A DNA stretch of 64,000 bases, from contig JAKOON010000005.1 of NCBI GenBank assembly GCA_022577435.1, positions 6,841,224 through 6,905,223 of the forward strand, given 5' to 3'. How positions within the stretch are numbered: position 1 is the stretch's first letter; every line of letters starts with the position of its first letter. The stretch comes from Embiotoca jacksoni. Taxonomy: Eukaryota > Chordata > Actinopteri > Embiotocidae. This document shows positions 38,401-52,173 of this stretch, one piece after another. The notes beneath the pieces were generated by a model. That model made no database searches, had not been told where the DNA came from, and was given only the letters and a program-made list of their open reading frames with translations. The position numbers and the translations under genes are program-made.

Positions 38401-39928
38401 AATTGATTCAGTTTTATTACCACTACATTCATGACATTCAATTTGTTTTCGTCCTATTAAGAGAAAAGACATCATTATAATACAATTTTGAATAATAAAA
38501 CTTTGCAACATAGCAGTCTATGCAAAACTTTGATGTCAGTAATAGTCACGCTCATTAGCACGTTCCCACGGTAATGAGACAAGTAAACCGGCGCCCTATT
38601 TCTGCTTCAGGAGTCTGTCAGACGTTTTCATTTCAGTCGCACTGAAACAGCCAACAAATGCTGCAGCTCAGGTCGAATTCTTGGCCTCATTATTTGTAAC
38701 GCAAAGAAATGTGCAGAGATGTTGTTTCCCTGCCCTGTTTGTGTCGTTCTCTGTCTCAAACACTGGTGGCCTGCTGCTGTTTCCACACGACAAGCTTAGA
38801 AACTGTGGAACTTGGTTTGGGAACGTGGCAGAATAATAAGACACGTAGCTGTGTGCTACAATTTCATTTAAATGTACTGCGTGAAAGTGAAAAAAATCTC
38901 AGTACAGATTCAGTTTAGTTTAATTAAATACAACTTTTTCTATGTCAGGTGAAAACTAAACATGTATAAGTATAAACAATTAGAAATACAGTAACCCATG
39001 AAGAGAGATTAGAAAGATTAATGTCAATACTTAATTCATGTGAGCATAATAACTTCAGCTGTTTATATACTGTGTGTTTTGACCGCTGAATGCAGATAAA
39101 GATGGACGAGATGCCTCCAATCCTCTGGTGCATCAGGTTAAAGGACCAGTCCTTCAAAATTCTTATGTCCACAGCTACTTTACTTGGAGCAGCTGTCAAT
39201 CACACATCAATCATGACAACCTGCACACATAAGAGCATCAAAAACCAACACAACAGAAGGGGCGGCACGGTGGTGCAGTGGTTAGCATTGTCGCCTCACA
39301 GCAAAAAGGTTCTGGGTTCAAATCCTGTCCTGGGCCTTTCTGTGCGGAGTTTGCATGTTCTCCCTGTGCCTGCGTGGGTTCTCTCCGGGTTCTCCGGCTT
39401 CCTCCCACCATCCCAAAAAAACATGCACCTCCCCAACTCCTCCTGTCCCCCCGCCTAAGTGTCCTTGGGCAAGACACTGAACCCTAAATTGCTCCCGATG
39501 CTGTATGTTCGGTATGTGATGTTGAAAGAAAAATAAATTAGCAAATAAGTCTAAAGAACTCGTAGCCAGCACTTAAAGAAAAACCGACGTACAGCTGAAA
39601 TAAACATTTTCGTTAGAAGTACTTCATATCAAGTTTTGATAATGTCCCTTTTGCTAACATGTCGAGGGCGAGATTTTACAACCGATACTGCAACCAGCCA
39701 CTAGGGGGTGATCAATTCACTTGAGCTGTCATGTCCTCATTGGCTGTATATAAAAATGGACTTTGTGTCCTGGTCTGACAAGTGAAGCCAATGCAGAAGG
39801 GCCTCATGATGCAATACCAGTGAGAGCCACAAGGGACCACAAGCCTCATCTTCTCTCATCAAATATAAACACAACACATTTTTTCCAGAAGTCATTATGG
39901 TGTCAATTCCTGAAAGTCATTCCTTGTG
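38401..39928 (+). repeat. Satellite unit U25
   Basis: This unit is 1528 bp, H2/T2, SINE from 39259. It is almost identical to U24. TATATAAAA is present. CTCF-like motif at 39698. Confidence 0.97.
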
Positions 39929-41456
39929 AATTGATTCAGTTTTATTACCACTACATTCATGACATTCAATTTGTTTTCGTCCTATTAAGAGAAAAGACAT
40001 CATTATAATACAATTTTGAATAATAAAACTTTGCAACATAGCAGTCTATGCAAAACTTTGATGTCAGTAATAGTCACGCTCATTAGCACGTTCCCACGGT
40101 AATGAGACAAGTAAACCGGCGCCCTATTTCTGCTTCAGGAGTCTGTCAGACGTTTTCATTTCAGTCGCACTGAAACAGCCAACAAATGCTGCAGCTCAGG
40201 TCGAATTCTTGGCCTCATTATTTGTAACGCAAAGAAATGTGCAGAGATGTTGTTTCCCTGCCCTGTTTGTGTCGTTCTCTGTCTCAAACACTGGTGGCCT
40301 GCTGCTGTTTCCACACGACAAGCTTAGAAACTGTGGAACTTGGTTTGGGAACGTGGCAGAATAATAAGACACGTAGCTGCGTGCTACAATTTCATTTAAA
40401 TGTACTGCGTGAAAGTGAAAAAAATCTCAGTACAGATTCAGTTTAGTTTAATTAAATACAACTTTTTCTATGTCAGGTGAAAACTAAACATGTATAAGTA
40501 TAAACAATTAGAAATACAGTAACCCATGAAGAGAGATTAGAAAGATTAATGTCAATACTTAATTCATGTGAGCATAATAACTTCAGCTGTTTATATACTG
40601 TGTGTTTTGACCGCTGAATGCAGATAAAGATGGACGAGATGCCTCCAATCCTCTGGTGCATCAGGTTAAAGGACCAGTCCTTCAAAATTCTTATGTCCAC
40701 AGCTACTTTACTTGGAGCAGCTGTCAATCACACATCAATCATGACAACCTGCACACATAAGAGCATCAAAAACAAACACAACAGAACGGGCGGCACGGTG
40801 GTGCAGTGGTTAGCATTGTCGCCTCACAGCAAAAAGGTTCTGGGTTCAAATCCTGTCCTGGGCCTTTCTGTGCGGAGTTTGCATGTTCTCCCTGTGCCTG
40901 CGTGGGTTCTCTCCGGGTTCTCCGGCTTCCTCCCACCATCCCAAAAAAACATGCACCTCCCCAACTCCTCCTGTCCCCCCGCCTAAGTGTCCTTGGGCAA
41001 GACACTGAACCCTAAATTGCTCCCGATGCTGTATGTTCGGTATGTGATGTTGAAAGAAAAATAAATTAGCAAATAAGTCTAAAGAACTCGTAGCCAGCAC
41101 TTAAAAAAAAACCGACGTACAGCTGAAATAAACATTTTCGTTAGAAGTACTTCATATCAAGTTTGGATAATGTCCCTTTTGCTAACATGTCGAGGGCGAG
41201 ATTTTACAACCGATACTGCAACCAGCCACTAGGGGGTGATCAATTCACTTGAGCTGTCATGTCCTCATTGGCTGTATATAAAAATGGACTTTGTGTCCTG
41301 GTCTGACAAGTGAAGCCAATGCAGAAGGGCCTCATGATGCAATACCAGTGAGAGCCACAAGGGACCACAAGCCTCATCTTCTCTCATCAAATATAAACAC
41401 AACACATTTTTTCCAGAAGTCATTATGGTGTCAATTCCTGAAAGTCATTCCTTGTG
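39929..41456 (+). repeat. Satellite unit U26
   Basis: This unit is 1528 bp, H2/T2, SINE from 40787. It has AACAAACACAACAGAACGGG upstream of the SINE, a variant shared with U29, U32 and (modified) U35. TATATAAAA is present. CTCF-like motif at 41226. Confidence 0.97.
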
Positions 41457-42985
41457 AATTGATTCAGTTTTATTACCACTACATTCATGACATTCAATTT
41501 GTTTTCGTCCTATTAAGAGAAAAGACATCATTATAATACAATTTTGAATAATAAAACTTTGCAACATAGCAGTCTATGCAAAACTTTGATGTCAGTAATA
41601 GTCACGCTCATTAGCACGTTCCCACGGTAATGAGACAAGTAAACCGGCGCCCTATTTCTGCTTCAGGAGTCTGTCAGACGTTTTCATTTCAGTCCCACTG
41701 AAACAGCCAACAAATGCTGCAGCTCAGGTCGAATTCTTGGCCTCATTATTTGTAACGCAAAGAAATGTGCAGAGATGTTGTTTCCCTGCCCTGTTTGTGT
41801 CGTTCTCTGTCTCAAACACTGGTGGCCTGCTGCTGTTTCCACACGACAAGCTTAGAAACTGTGGAACTTGGTTTGGGAACGTGGCAGAATAATAAGACAC
41901 GTAGCTGCGTGCTACAATTTCATTTAAATGTACTTGCGTGAAAGTGAAAAAAACCTCAGTACAGATTCAGTTTAGTTTAATTAAATACAACTTTATCTAT
42001 GTCAGGTGAAAACTAAACATGTATAAGTATAAACAATTAGAAATACAGTAACCCATGAAGAGAGATTAGAAAGATTAATATCAATACTTAATTCATGTGA
42101 GCATAATAACTTCAGCTGTTTATATACTGTGTGTTTTGACCGCTGAATGCAGATAAAGATGGACGAGATGCCTCCAATCCTCTGGTGCATCAGGTTAAAG
42201 GACCAGTCCTTCAAAATTCTTATGTCCACAGCTACTTTACTTGGAGCAGCTGTCAATCACACGTCAATCATGACAACCTGCACACATAAGAGCATCAAAA
42301 ACCAACACAACAGAAGGGGCGGCACGGTGGTGCAGTGGTTAGCATTGTCGCCTCACAGCAAAAAGGTTCTGGGTTCAAATCCTGTCCTGGGCCTTTCTGT
42401 GCGGAGTTTGCATGTTCTCCCTGTGCCTGCGTGGGTTCTCTCCGGGTTCTCCGGCTTCCTCCCACCATCCCAAAAAAACATGCACCTCCCCAACTCCTCC
42501 TGTCCCCCCGCCTAAGTGTCCTTGGGCAAGACACTGAACCCTAAATTGCTCCCGATGCTGTATGTTCGGTATGTGATGTTGAAAGAAAAATAAATTAGCA
42601 AATAAGTCTAAAGAACTCGTAGCCAGCACTTAAAGAAAAACCGACGTACAGCTGAAATAAACATTTTCGTTAGAAGTACTTCATATCAAGTTTGGATAAT
42701 GTCCCTTTTGCGAACATGTCCAGGGCGAGATTTTACAACCGATACTGCAACCAGCCACTAGGGGGTGATCAATTCACTTGAGCTGTCATGTCCTCATTGG
42801 CTGTCTATAAAAATGGACTTTGAGTCCTGGTCTGACAAGTGAAGCCAATGCAGAAGGGCCTCATGATGCAATACCAGTGAGAGCCACAAGGGACCACAAG
42901 CCTCATCTTCTCTCATCAAATATAAACGCAACACATTTTTTCCAGAAGTCATTGTGGTGTCAATTCCTGAAAGTCATTCCTTGTG
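41457..42985 (+). repeat. Satellite unit U27
   Basis: This unit is 1529 bp, H2/T2, SINE from 42316. It has the GCGAACATGTCCAGGG variant of U17 and U18, joined to the CTATAAAA...GAGTCC end of U19 and U31, so it is a clear patchwork. CTCF-like motif at 42755. Confidence 0.97.
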
Positions 42986-44524
42986 AATTGATTCAGTTTT
43001 ATTACCACTACATTCATGACATTCAATTTGTTTTCGTCCTATTAAGAGAAAAGACATCATTATAATACAATTTTGAATAATAAAACTTTGCAACATAGCA
43101 GTCTATGCAAAACTTTGATGTCAGTAATAGTCACGCTCATTAGCACGTTCCCACGGTAATGAGACAAGTAAACCGGCGCCCTATTTCTGCTTCAGGAGTC
43201 TGTCAGACGTTTTCATTTCAGTCGCACTGAAACAGCCAACAAATGCTGCAGCTCAGGTCGAATTCTTGGCCTCATTATTTGTAACGCAAAGAAATGTGCA
43301 GAGATGTTGTTTCCCTGCCCTGTTTGTGTCGTTCTCTGTCTCAAACACTGGTGGCCTGCTGCTGTTTCCACACGACAAGCTTAGAAACTGTGGAACTTGG
43401 TTTGGGAACGTGGCAGAATAATAAGACACGTAGCTGTGTGCTACAATTTCATTTAAATGTACTGCGTGAAAGTGAAAAAAATCTCAGTACAGATTCAGTT
43501 TAGTTTAATTAAATACAACTTTTTCTATGTCAGGTGAAAACTAAACATGTATAAGTATAAACAATTAGAAATACAGTAACCCATGAAGAGAGATTAGAAA
43601 GATTAATGTCAATACTTAATTCATGTGAGCATAATAACTTCAGCTGTTTATATACTGTGTGTTTTGACCGCTGAATGCAGATAAAGATGGACGAGATGCC
43701 TCCAATCCTCTGGTGCATCAGGTTAAAGGACCAGTCCTTCAAAATTCTTATGTCCACAGCTACTTTACTTGGTGCAGCTGTCAATCACACGTCAATCATG
43801 ACAACCTGCACACATAAGAGCATCAAAAACCAACACAACAGAAGGGGCGGCACGGTGGTGCAGTGGTTAGCATTGTCGCCTCACAGCAAAAAGGTTCTGG
43901 GTTCAAATCCTGTCCTGGGCCTTTCTGTGCGGAGTTTGCATGTTCTCCCTGTGCCTGCGTGGGTTCTCTCCGGGTTCTCCGGCTTCCTCCCACCATCCCA
44001 AAAAAACATGCACCTCCCCAACTCCTCCTGTCCCCCCGCCTAAGTGTCCTTGGGCAAGACACTGAACCCTAAATTGCACCCGATGCTGTACCATCGGTAT
44101 GTAATGTTAAAAAAAAAAAAACCCAAAAAAAAACACGCAACTAAGTCTAAAGAACTCGTAGCCAGCACTTAAAGAAAAACCGACGTACAGCTGAAATAAA
44201 CATTTTCGTTAGAAGTACTTCATATCAAGTTTGGATAATGTCCCTTTTGCTAACATGTCGAGGGCGAGATTTTACAACCGATACTGCAACCAGCCACTAG
44301 GGGGTGATCAATTCACTTGAGCTGTCATGTCCTCATTGGCTGTATATAAAAATGGACTTTGTGTCCTGGTCTGACAAGTGAAGCCAATGCAGAAGGGCCT
44401 CATGATGCAATACCAGTGAGAGCCACAAGGGACCACAAGCCTCATCTTCTCTCATCAAATATAAACACAACACATTTTTTCCAGAAGTCATTATGGTGTC
44501 AATTCCTGAAAGTCATTCCTTGTG
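42986..44524 (+). repeat. Satellite unit U28
   Basis: This unit is 1539 bp, H2/T1, SINE from 43844. Its T1 poly-A tail is followed by GTAGCCAGCAC, normally linked to T2, which places a recombination switch just after the SINE. TATATAAAA is present. CTCF-like motif at 44294. Confidence 0.97.
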
Positions 44525-46053
44525 AATTGATTCAGTTTTATTACCACTACATTCATGACATTCAATTTGTTTTCGTCCTGTGAAGACAAAAAACATCATT
44601 ATAATACAATTTTTAAGAATAACATTTTTGCAACATAGCAGTTAATGCAAAACTTTGATGTCAGGATTAGTCACGCTCATTAGCACGTTCCCACGGTAAT
44701 GAGACAAGTAAACCGGCGCCCTATTTCTGCTTCAGGAGTCTGTCAGACGTTTTCATTTCAGTCCCACTGAAACAGCCAACAAATGCTGCAGCTCAGGTCG
44801 AATTCTTGGCCTCATTATTTGTAACGCAAAGAAATGTGCAGAGATGTTGTTTCCCTGCCCTGTTTGTGTCGTTCTCTGTCTCAAACACTGGTGGCCTGCT
44901 GCTGTTTCCACACGACAAGCTTAGAAACTGTGGAACTTGGTTTGGGAACGTGGCAGAATAATAAGACACGTAGCTGTGTGCTACAATTTCATTTAAATGT
45001 ACTGCGTGAAAGTGAAAAAAATCTCAGTACAGATTCAGTTTAGTTTAATTAAATACAACTTTTTCTATGTCAGGTGAAAACTAAACATGTATAAGTATAA
45101 ACAATTAGAAATACAGTAACCCATGAAGAGAGATTAGAAAGATTAATGTCAATACTTAATTCATGTGAGCATAATAACTTCAGCTGTTTATATACTGTGT
45201 GTTTTGACCGCTGAATGCAGATAAAGATGGACGAGATGCCTCCAATCCTCTGGTGCATCAGGTTAAAGGACCAGTCCTTCAAAATTCTTATGTCCACAGC
45301 TACTTTACTTGGAGCAGCTGTCAATCACACATCAATCATGACAACCTGCACACATAAGAGCATCAAAAACAAACACAACAGAACGGGCGGGACGGTGGTG
45401 CAGTGGTTAGCATTGTCGCCTCACAGCAAAAAGGTTCTGGGTTCAAATCCTGTCCTGGGCCTTTCTGTGCGGAGTTTGCATGTTCTCCCTGTGCCTGCGT
45501 GGGTTCTCTCCGGGTTCTCCGGCTTCCTCCCACCATCCCAAAAAAACATGCACCTCCCCAACTCCTCCTGTCCCCCCGCCTAAGTGTCCTTGGGCAAGAC
45601 ACTGAACCCTAAATTGCTCCCGATGCTGTATGTTCGGTATGTGATGTTGAAAGAAAAATAAATTAGCAAATAAGTCTAAAGAACTCGTAGCCAGCACTTA
45701 AAGAAAAACCGACGTACAGCTGAAATAAACATTTTCGTTAGAAGTACTTCATATCAAGTTTGGATAATGTCCCTTTTGCTAACATGTCGAGGGCGAGATT
45801 TTACAACCGATACTGCAACCAGCCACTAGGGGTTGATCAATTCACTTGAGCTGTCATGTCCTCATTGGCTGTATATAAAAATGGACTTTGTGTCCTGGTC
45901 TGACAAGTGAAGCCAATGCAGAAGGGCCTCATGATGCAATACCAGTGAGAGCCACAAGGGACCACAAGCCTCATCTTCTCTCATCAAATATAAACACAAC
46001 ACATTTTTTCCAGAAGTCATTATGGTGTCAATTCCTGAAAGTCATTCCTTGTG
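44525..46053 (+). repeat. Satellite unit U29
   Basis: This unit is 1529 bp, H1/T2, SINE from 45384. It has TGTCAGGATTAG, as in U20, and the AACAAACACAACAGAACGGG type upstream of the SINE. The CTCF-like motif at 45823 has one G changed to T (CCACTAGGGGTTG). TATATAAAA is present. Confidence 0.97.
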
Positions 46054-47591
46054 AATTGATTCAGTTTTATTACCACTACATTCATGACATTCAATTTGTT
46101 TTCGTCCTATTAAGAGAAAAGACATCATTATAATACAATTTTGAATAATAAAACTTTGCAACATAGCAGTCTATGCAAAACTTTGATGTCAGTAATAGTC
46201 ACGCTCATTAGCACGTTCCCACGGTAATGAGACAAGTAAACCGGCGCCCTATTTCTGCTTCAGGAGTCTGTCAGACGTTTTCATTTCAGTCGCACTGAAA
46301 CAGCCAACAAATGCTGCAGCTCAGGTCGAATTCTTGGCCTCATTATTTGTAATGCAAAGAAATGTGCAGAGATGTTGTTTCCCTGCCCTGTTTGTGTCGT
46401 TCTCTGTCTCAAACACTGGTGGCCTGCTGCTGTTTCCACACGACAAGCTTAGAAACTGTGGAACTTGGTTTGTGAACGTGGCAGAATAATAAGACACGTA
46501 GCTGTGTGCTACAATTTCATTTAAATGTACTGCGTGAAAGTGAAAAAAATCTCAGTACAGATTCAGTTTAGTTTAATTAAATACAACTTTATCTATGTCA
46601 GGTGAAAACTAAACATGTATAAGTATAAACAATTAGAAATACAGTAACCCATGAAGAGAGATTAGAAAGATTAATGTCAATACTTAATTCATGTGAGCAT
46701 AATAACTTCAGCTGTTTATATACTGTGTGTTTTGACCGCTGAATGCAGATAAAGATGGACGAGATGCCTCCAATCCTCTGGTGCATCAGGTTAAAGGACC
46801 AGTCCTTCAAAATTCTTATGTCCACAGCTACTTTACTTGGAGCAGCTGTCAATCACACATCAATCATGACAACCTGCACACATAAGAGCATCAAAAACCA
46901 ACACAACAGAAGGGGCGGCACGGTGGTGCAGTGGTTAGCATTGTCGCCTCACAGCAAAAAGGTTCTGGGTTCAAATCCTGTCCTGGGCCTTTCTGTGTGG
47001 AGTTTGCATGTTCTCCCTGTGCCTGCGTGGGTTCTCTCCGGGTTCTCCGGCTTCCTCCCACCATCCCAAAAAAACATGCACCTCCCCAACTCCTCCTGTC
47101 CCCCCGCCTAAGTGTCCTTGGGCAAGACACTGAACCCTAAATTGCTCCCGATGCTGTACCATCGGTATGTAATGTTAAAAAAAAAAAACCAAAAAAAAAA
47201 CACGCAACTAAGTCTAAAGAACTCGTATCCCGCACTTAAAGAAAAACCGACGTACAGCTGAAATAAATATTTTCGTTAGAAGTACTTCATATCAAGTTTG
47301 GATAATGTCCCTTTTGCTAACATGTCGAGGGCGGGGTTTTACAACCGATCCTGCAACCAGCCACTAGGGGGTGATCAATTCACTTGAGCTGTCATGTCCT
47401 CATTGGCTGTATATAAAAATGGACTTTGTGTCCTGGTCTGACAAGTGAAGCCAATGCAGAAGGGCCTCATGATGCAATACCAGTGAGAGCCACAAGGGAC
47501 CACAAGCCTCATCTTCTCTCATCAAATATAAACACAACACATTTTTTCCAGAAGTCATTATGGTGTCAATTCCTGAAAGTCATTCCTTGTG
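46054..47591 (+). repeat. Satellite unit U30
   Basis: This unit is 1538 bp, H2/T1, SINE from 46912. It has GCTCCCGATG (usual for T2) joined to the T1 poly-A end, so the switch lies inside the SINE 3' region. TATATAAAA is present. CTCF-like motif at 47361. Confidence 0.97.
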
Positions 47592-49131
47592 AATTGATTC
47601 AGTTTTATTACCACTACATTCATGACATTCAATTTGTTTTCGTCCTATTAAGAGAAAAGACATCATTATAATACAATTTTGAATAATAAAACTTTGCAAC
47701 ATAGCAGTCTATGCAAAACTTTGATGTCAGTAATAGTCACGCTCATTAGCACGTTCCCACGGTAATGAGACAAGTAAACCGGCGCCCTATTTCTGCTTCA
47801 GGAGTCTGTCAGACGTTTTCATTTCAGTCGCACTGAAACAGCCAACAAATGCTGCAGCTCAGGTCGAATTCTTGGCCTCATTATTTGTAAAGCAAAGAAA
47901 TGTGCAGAGATGTTGTTTCCCTGCCCTGTTTGTGTCGTTCTCTGTCTCAAACACTGGTGGCCTGCTGCTGTTTCCACACGACAAGCTCAGAAACTGTGGA
48001 ACTTGGTTTGGGAACGTGGCAGAATAATAAGACACGTAGCTGTGTGCTACAATTTCATTTAAATGTACTTGCGTGAAAGTGAAAAAAACCTCAGTACAGA
48101 TTCAGTTTAGTTTAATTAAATACAACTTTATCTATGTCAGGTGAAAACTAAACATGTATAAGTATAAACAATTAGAAATACAGTAACCCATGAAGAGAGA
48201 TTAGAAAGATTAATATCAATACTTAATTCATGTGAGCATAATAACTTCAGCTGTTTATATACTGTGTGTTTTGACCGCTGAATGCAGATAAAGATGGACG
48301 AGATGCCTCCAATCCTCTGGTGCATCAGGTTAAAGGACCAGTCCTTCAAAATTCTTATGTCCACAGCTACTTTACTTGGAGCAGCTGTCAATCACACGTC
48401 AATCATGACAACCTGCACACATAAGAGCATCAAAAACCAACACAACAGAAGGGGCGGCACGGTGGTGCAGTGGTTAGCATTGTCGCCTCACAGCAAAAAG
48501 GTTCTGGGTTCAAATCCTGTCCTGGGCCTTTCTGTGCGGAGTTTGCATGTTCTCCCTGTGCCTGCGTGGGTTCTCTCCGGGTTCTCCGGCTTCCTCCCAC
48601 CATCCCAAAAAAACATGCACCACCCCAACTCCTCCTGTCCCCCCGCCTAAGTGTCCTTGGGCAAGACACTGAACCCTAAATTGCACCCGATGCTGTACCA
48701 TCGGTATGTAATTTAAAAAAAAAAAAAAAACCAAAAAAAACACGCAACTAAGTCTAAAGAACTCGTATCCCGCACTTAAAGAAAAACCGACGTACAGCTG
48801 AAATAAATATTTTCGTTAGAAGTACTTCATATCAAGTTTGGATAATGTCCCTTTTGCTAACATGTCGAGGGCGGGGTTTTACAACCGATACTGCAACCAG
48901 CCACTAGGGGGTGATCAATTCACTTGAGCTGTCATGTCCTCATTGGCTGTCTATAAAAATGGACTTTGAGTCCTGGTCTGACAAGTGAAGCCAATGCAGA
49001 AGGGCCTCATGATGCAATACCAGTGAGAGCCACAAGGGACCACAAGCCTCATCTTCTCTCATCAAATATAAACGCAACACATTTTTTCCAGAAGTCATTA
49101 TGGTGTCAATTCCTAAAAGTCATTCCTTGTG
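47592..49131 (+). repeat. Satellite unit U31
   Basis: This unit is 1540 bp, H2/T1, SINE from 48451 with ATGCACCACCCC. It ends CTATAAAA...GAGTCC, like U19 twelve units to the left. It has the longest uninterrupted poly-A run near 48715. CTCF-like motif at 48901. Confidence 0.97.
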
Positions 49132-50660
49132 AATTGATTCAGTTTTATTACCACTACATTCATGACATTTAATTTGTTTTCGTCCTGTGAAGACAAAAAA
49201 CATCATTATAATACAATTTTTAAGAATAACATTTTTGCAACATAGCAGTTAATGCAAAACTTTGATGTCAGTAATAGTCACGCTCATTAGCACGTTCCCA
49301 CGGTAATGAGACAAGTAAACCGGCGCCCTATTTCTGCTTCAGGAGTCTGTCAGACGTTTTCATTTCAGTCCCACTGAAACAGCCAACAAATGCTGCAGCT
49401 CAGGTCGAATTCTTGGCCTCATTATTTGTAACGCAAAGAAATGTGCAGAGATGTTGTTTCCCTGCCCTGTTTGTGTCGTTCTCTGTCTCAAACACTGGTG
49501 GCCTGCTGCTGTTTCCACACGACAAGCTTAGAAACTGTGGAACTTGGTTTGGGAACGTGGCAGAATAATAAGACACGTAGCTGTGTGCTACAATTTCATT
49601 TAAATGTACTGCGTGAAAGTGAAAAAAATCTCAGTACAGATTCAGTTTAGTTTAATTAAATACAACTTTTTCTATGTCAGGTGAAAACTAAACATGTATA
49701 AGTATAAACAATTAGAAATACAGTAACCCATGAAGAGAGATTAGAAAGATTAATGTCAATACTTAATTCATGTGAGCATAATAACTTCAGCTGTTTATAT
49801 ACTGTGTGTTTTGACCGCTGAATGCAGATAAAGATGGACGAGATGCCTCCAATCCTCTGGTGCATCAGGTTAAAGGACCAGTCCTTCAAAATTCTTATGT
49901 CCACAGCTACTTTACTTGGAGCAGCTGTCAATCACACATCAATCATGACAACCTGCACACATAAGAGCATCAAAAACAAACACAACAGAACGGGCGGCAC
50001 GGTGGTGCAGTGGTTAGCATTGTCGCCTCACAGCAAAAAGGTTCTGGGTTCAAATCCTGTCCTGGGCCTTTCTGTGCGGAGTTTGCATGTTCTCCCTGTG
50101 CCTGCGTGGGTTCTCTCCGGGTTCTCCGGCTTCCTCCCACCATCCCAAAAAAACATGCACCTCCCCAACTCCTCCTGTCCCCCCGCCTAAGTGTCCTTGG
50201 GCAAGACACTGAACCCTAAATTGCTCCCGATGCTGTATGTTCGGTATGTGATGTTGAAAGAAAAATAAATTAGCAAATAAGTCTAAAGAACTCGTAGCCA
50301 GCACTTAAAGAAAAACCGACGTACAGCTGAAATAAACATTTTCGTTAGAAGTACTTCATATCAAGTTTGGATAATGTCCCTTTTGCTAACATGTCGAGGG
50401 CGAGATTTTACAACCGATACTGCAACCAGCCACTAGGGGGTGATCAATTCACTTGAGCTGTCATGTCCTCATTGGCTGTATATAAAAATGGACTTTGTGT
50501 CCTGGTCTGACAAGTGAAGCCAATGCAGAAGGGCCTCATGATGCAATACCAGTGAGAGCCACAAGGGACCACAAGCCTCATCTTCTCTCATCAAATATAA
50601 ACACAACACATTTTTTCCAGAAGTCATTATGGTGTCAATTCCTGAAAGTCATTCCTTGTG
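49132..50660 (+). repeat. Satellite unit U32
   Basis: This unit is 1529 bp, H1/T2, SINE from 49991 preceded by the AACAAACACAACAGAACGGG variant. TATATAAAA is present. CTCF-like motif at 50430. Confidence 0.97.
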
Positions 50661-52173
50661 AATTGATTCAGTTTTATTACCACTACATTCATGACATTCA
50701 ATTTGTTTTCGTCCTATTAAGAGAAAAGACATCATTATAATACAATTTTGAATAATAAAACTTTGCAACATAGCAGTCTATGCAAAACTTTGATGTCAGT
50801 AATAGTCACGCTCATTAGCACGTTCCCACGGTAATGAGACAAGTAAACCGGCGCCCTATTTCTGCTTCAGGAGTCTGTCAGACGTTTTCATTTCAGTCGC
50901 ACTGAAACAGCCAACAAATGCTGCAGCTCAGGTCGAATTCTTGGCCTCATTATTTGTAACGCAAAGAAATGTGCAGAGATGTTGTTTCCCTGCCCTGTTT
51001 GTGTCGTTCTCTGTCTCAAACACTGGTGGCCTGCTGCTGTTTCCACACGACAAGCTCAGAAACTGTGGAACTTGGTTTGGGAACGTGGCAGAATAATAAG
51101 ACACGTAGCTGTGTGCTACAATTTCATTTAAATGTACTTGCGTGAAAGTGAAAAAAACCTCAGTACAGATTCAGTTTAGTTTAATTAAATACAACTTTAT
51201 CTATGTCAGGTGAAAACTAAACATGTATAAGTATAAACAATTAGAAATACAGTAACCCATGAAGAGAGATTAGAAAGATTAATATCAATACTTAATTCAT
51301 GTGAGCATAATAACTTCAGCTGTTTATATACTGTGTGTTTTGACCGCTGAATGCAGATAAAGATGGACGAGATGCCTCCAATCCTCTGGTGCATCAGGTT
51401 AAAGGACCAGTCCTTCAAAATTCTTATGTCCACAGCTACTTTACTTGGAGCAGCTGTCAATCACACGTCAATCATGACAACCTGCACACATAAGAGCATC
51501 AAAAACCAACACAACAGAAAGGGCGGCACGGTGGTGCAGTGGTTAGCATTGTCGCCTCACAGCAAAAAGGTTCTGGGTTCAAATCCTGTCCTGGGCCTTT
51601 CTGTGTGGAGTTTGCATGTTCTCCCTGTGCCTGCGTGGGTTCTCTCCGGGTTCTCCGGCTTCCTCCCACCATCCAAAAAAACATGCTCCTACTGTCCCCC
51701 TGCCTAAGTGTCCTTGGGCAAGACACTGAACCCTAAAGTGCTCCCGATGCTGTACCATCAGCATGTAATGTTAAAGGAAAACAGAAAGCATTTAAGTTTA
51801 AACACTCAGATATAGCACTTAAAGAAAAATCAACGTACACCTCAAATAAACATTTTCGTTAGAAGTACTTCATATCAAGTTTTGATAATGTGCCTTTTGC
51901 TAACATGTCGAGGGCGGGGTTTTACAACCGATACTGCAACCAGCCACTAGGGGTGATCAATTCACTTGAGCTGTCATGTCCTCATTGGCTTTCTGTAAAA
52001 ATGGACTTTGTGTCCTGGTCTGACAAGTGAAGCCAATGCAGAAGGGCCTCATGATGCAATACCAGTGAGAGCCACAAGGGACCACAAGCCTCATCTTCTC
52101 TCATCAAATATAAACGCAACACATTTTTTCCAGAAGTCATTATGGTGTCAATTCCTGAAAGTCATTCCTTGTG
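50661..52173 (+). repeat. Satellite unit U33
   Basis: This unit is 1513 bp, H2/T3, SINE from 51520 with the same 12-bp loss as U15. The CTCF-like motif at 51944 lacks one G. The TATA-like site is degenerate (CTGTAAAA). Confidence 0.97.
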
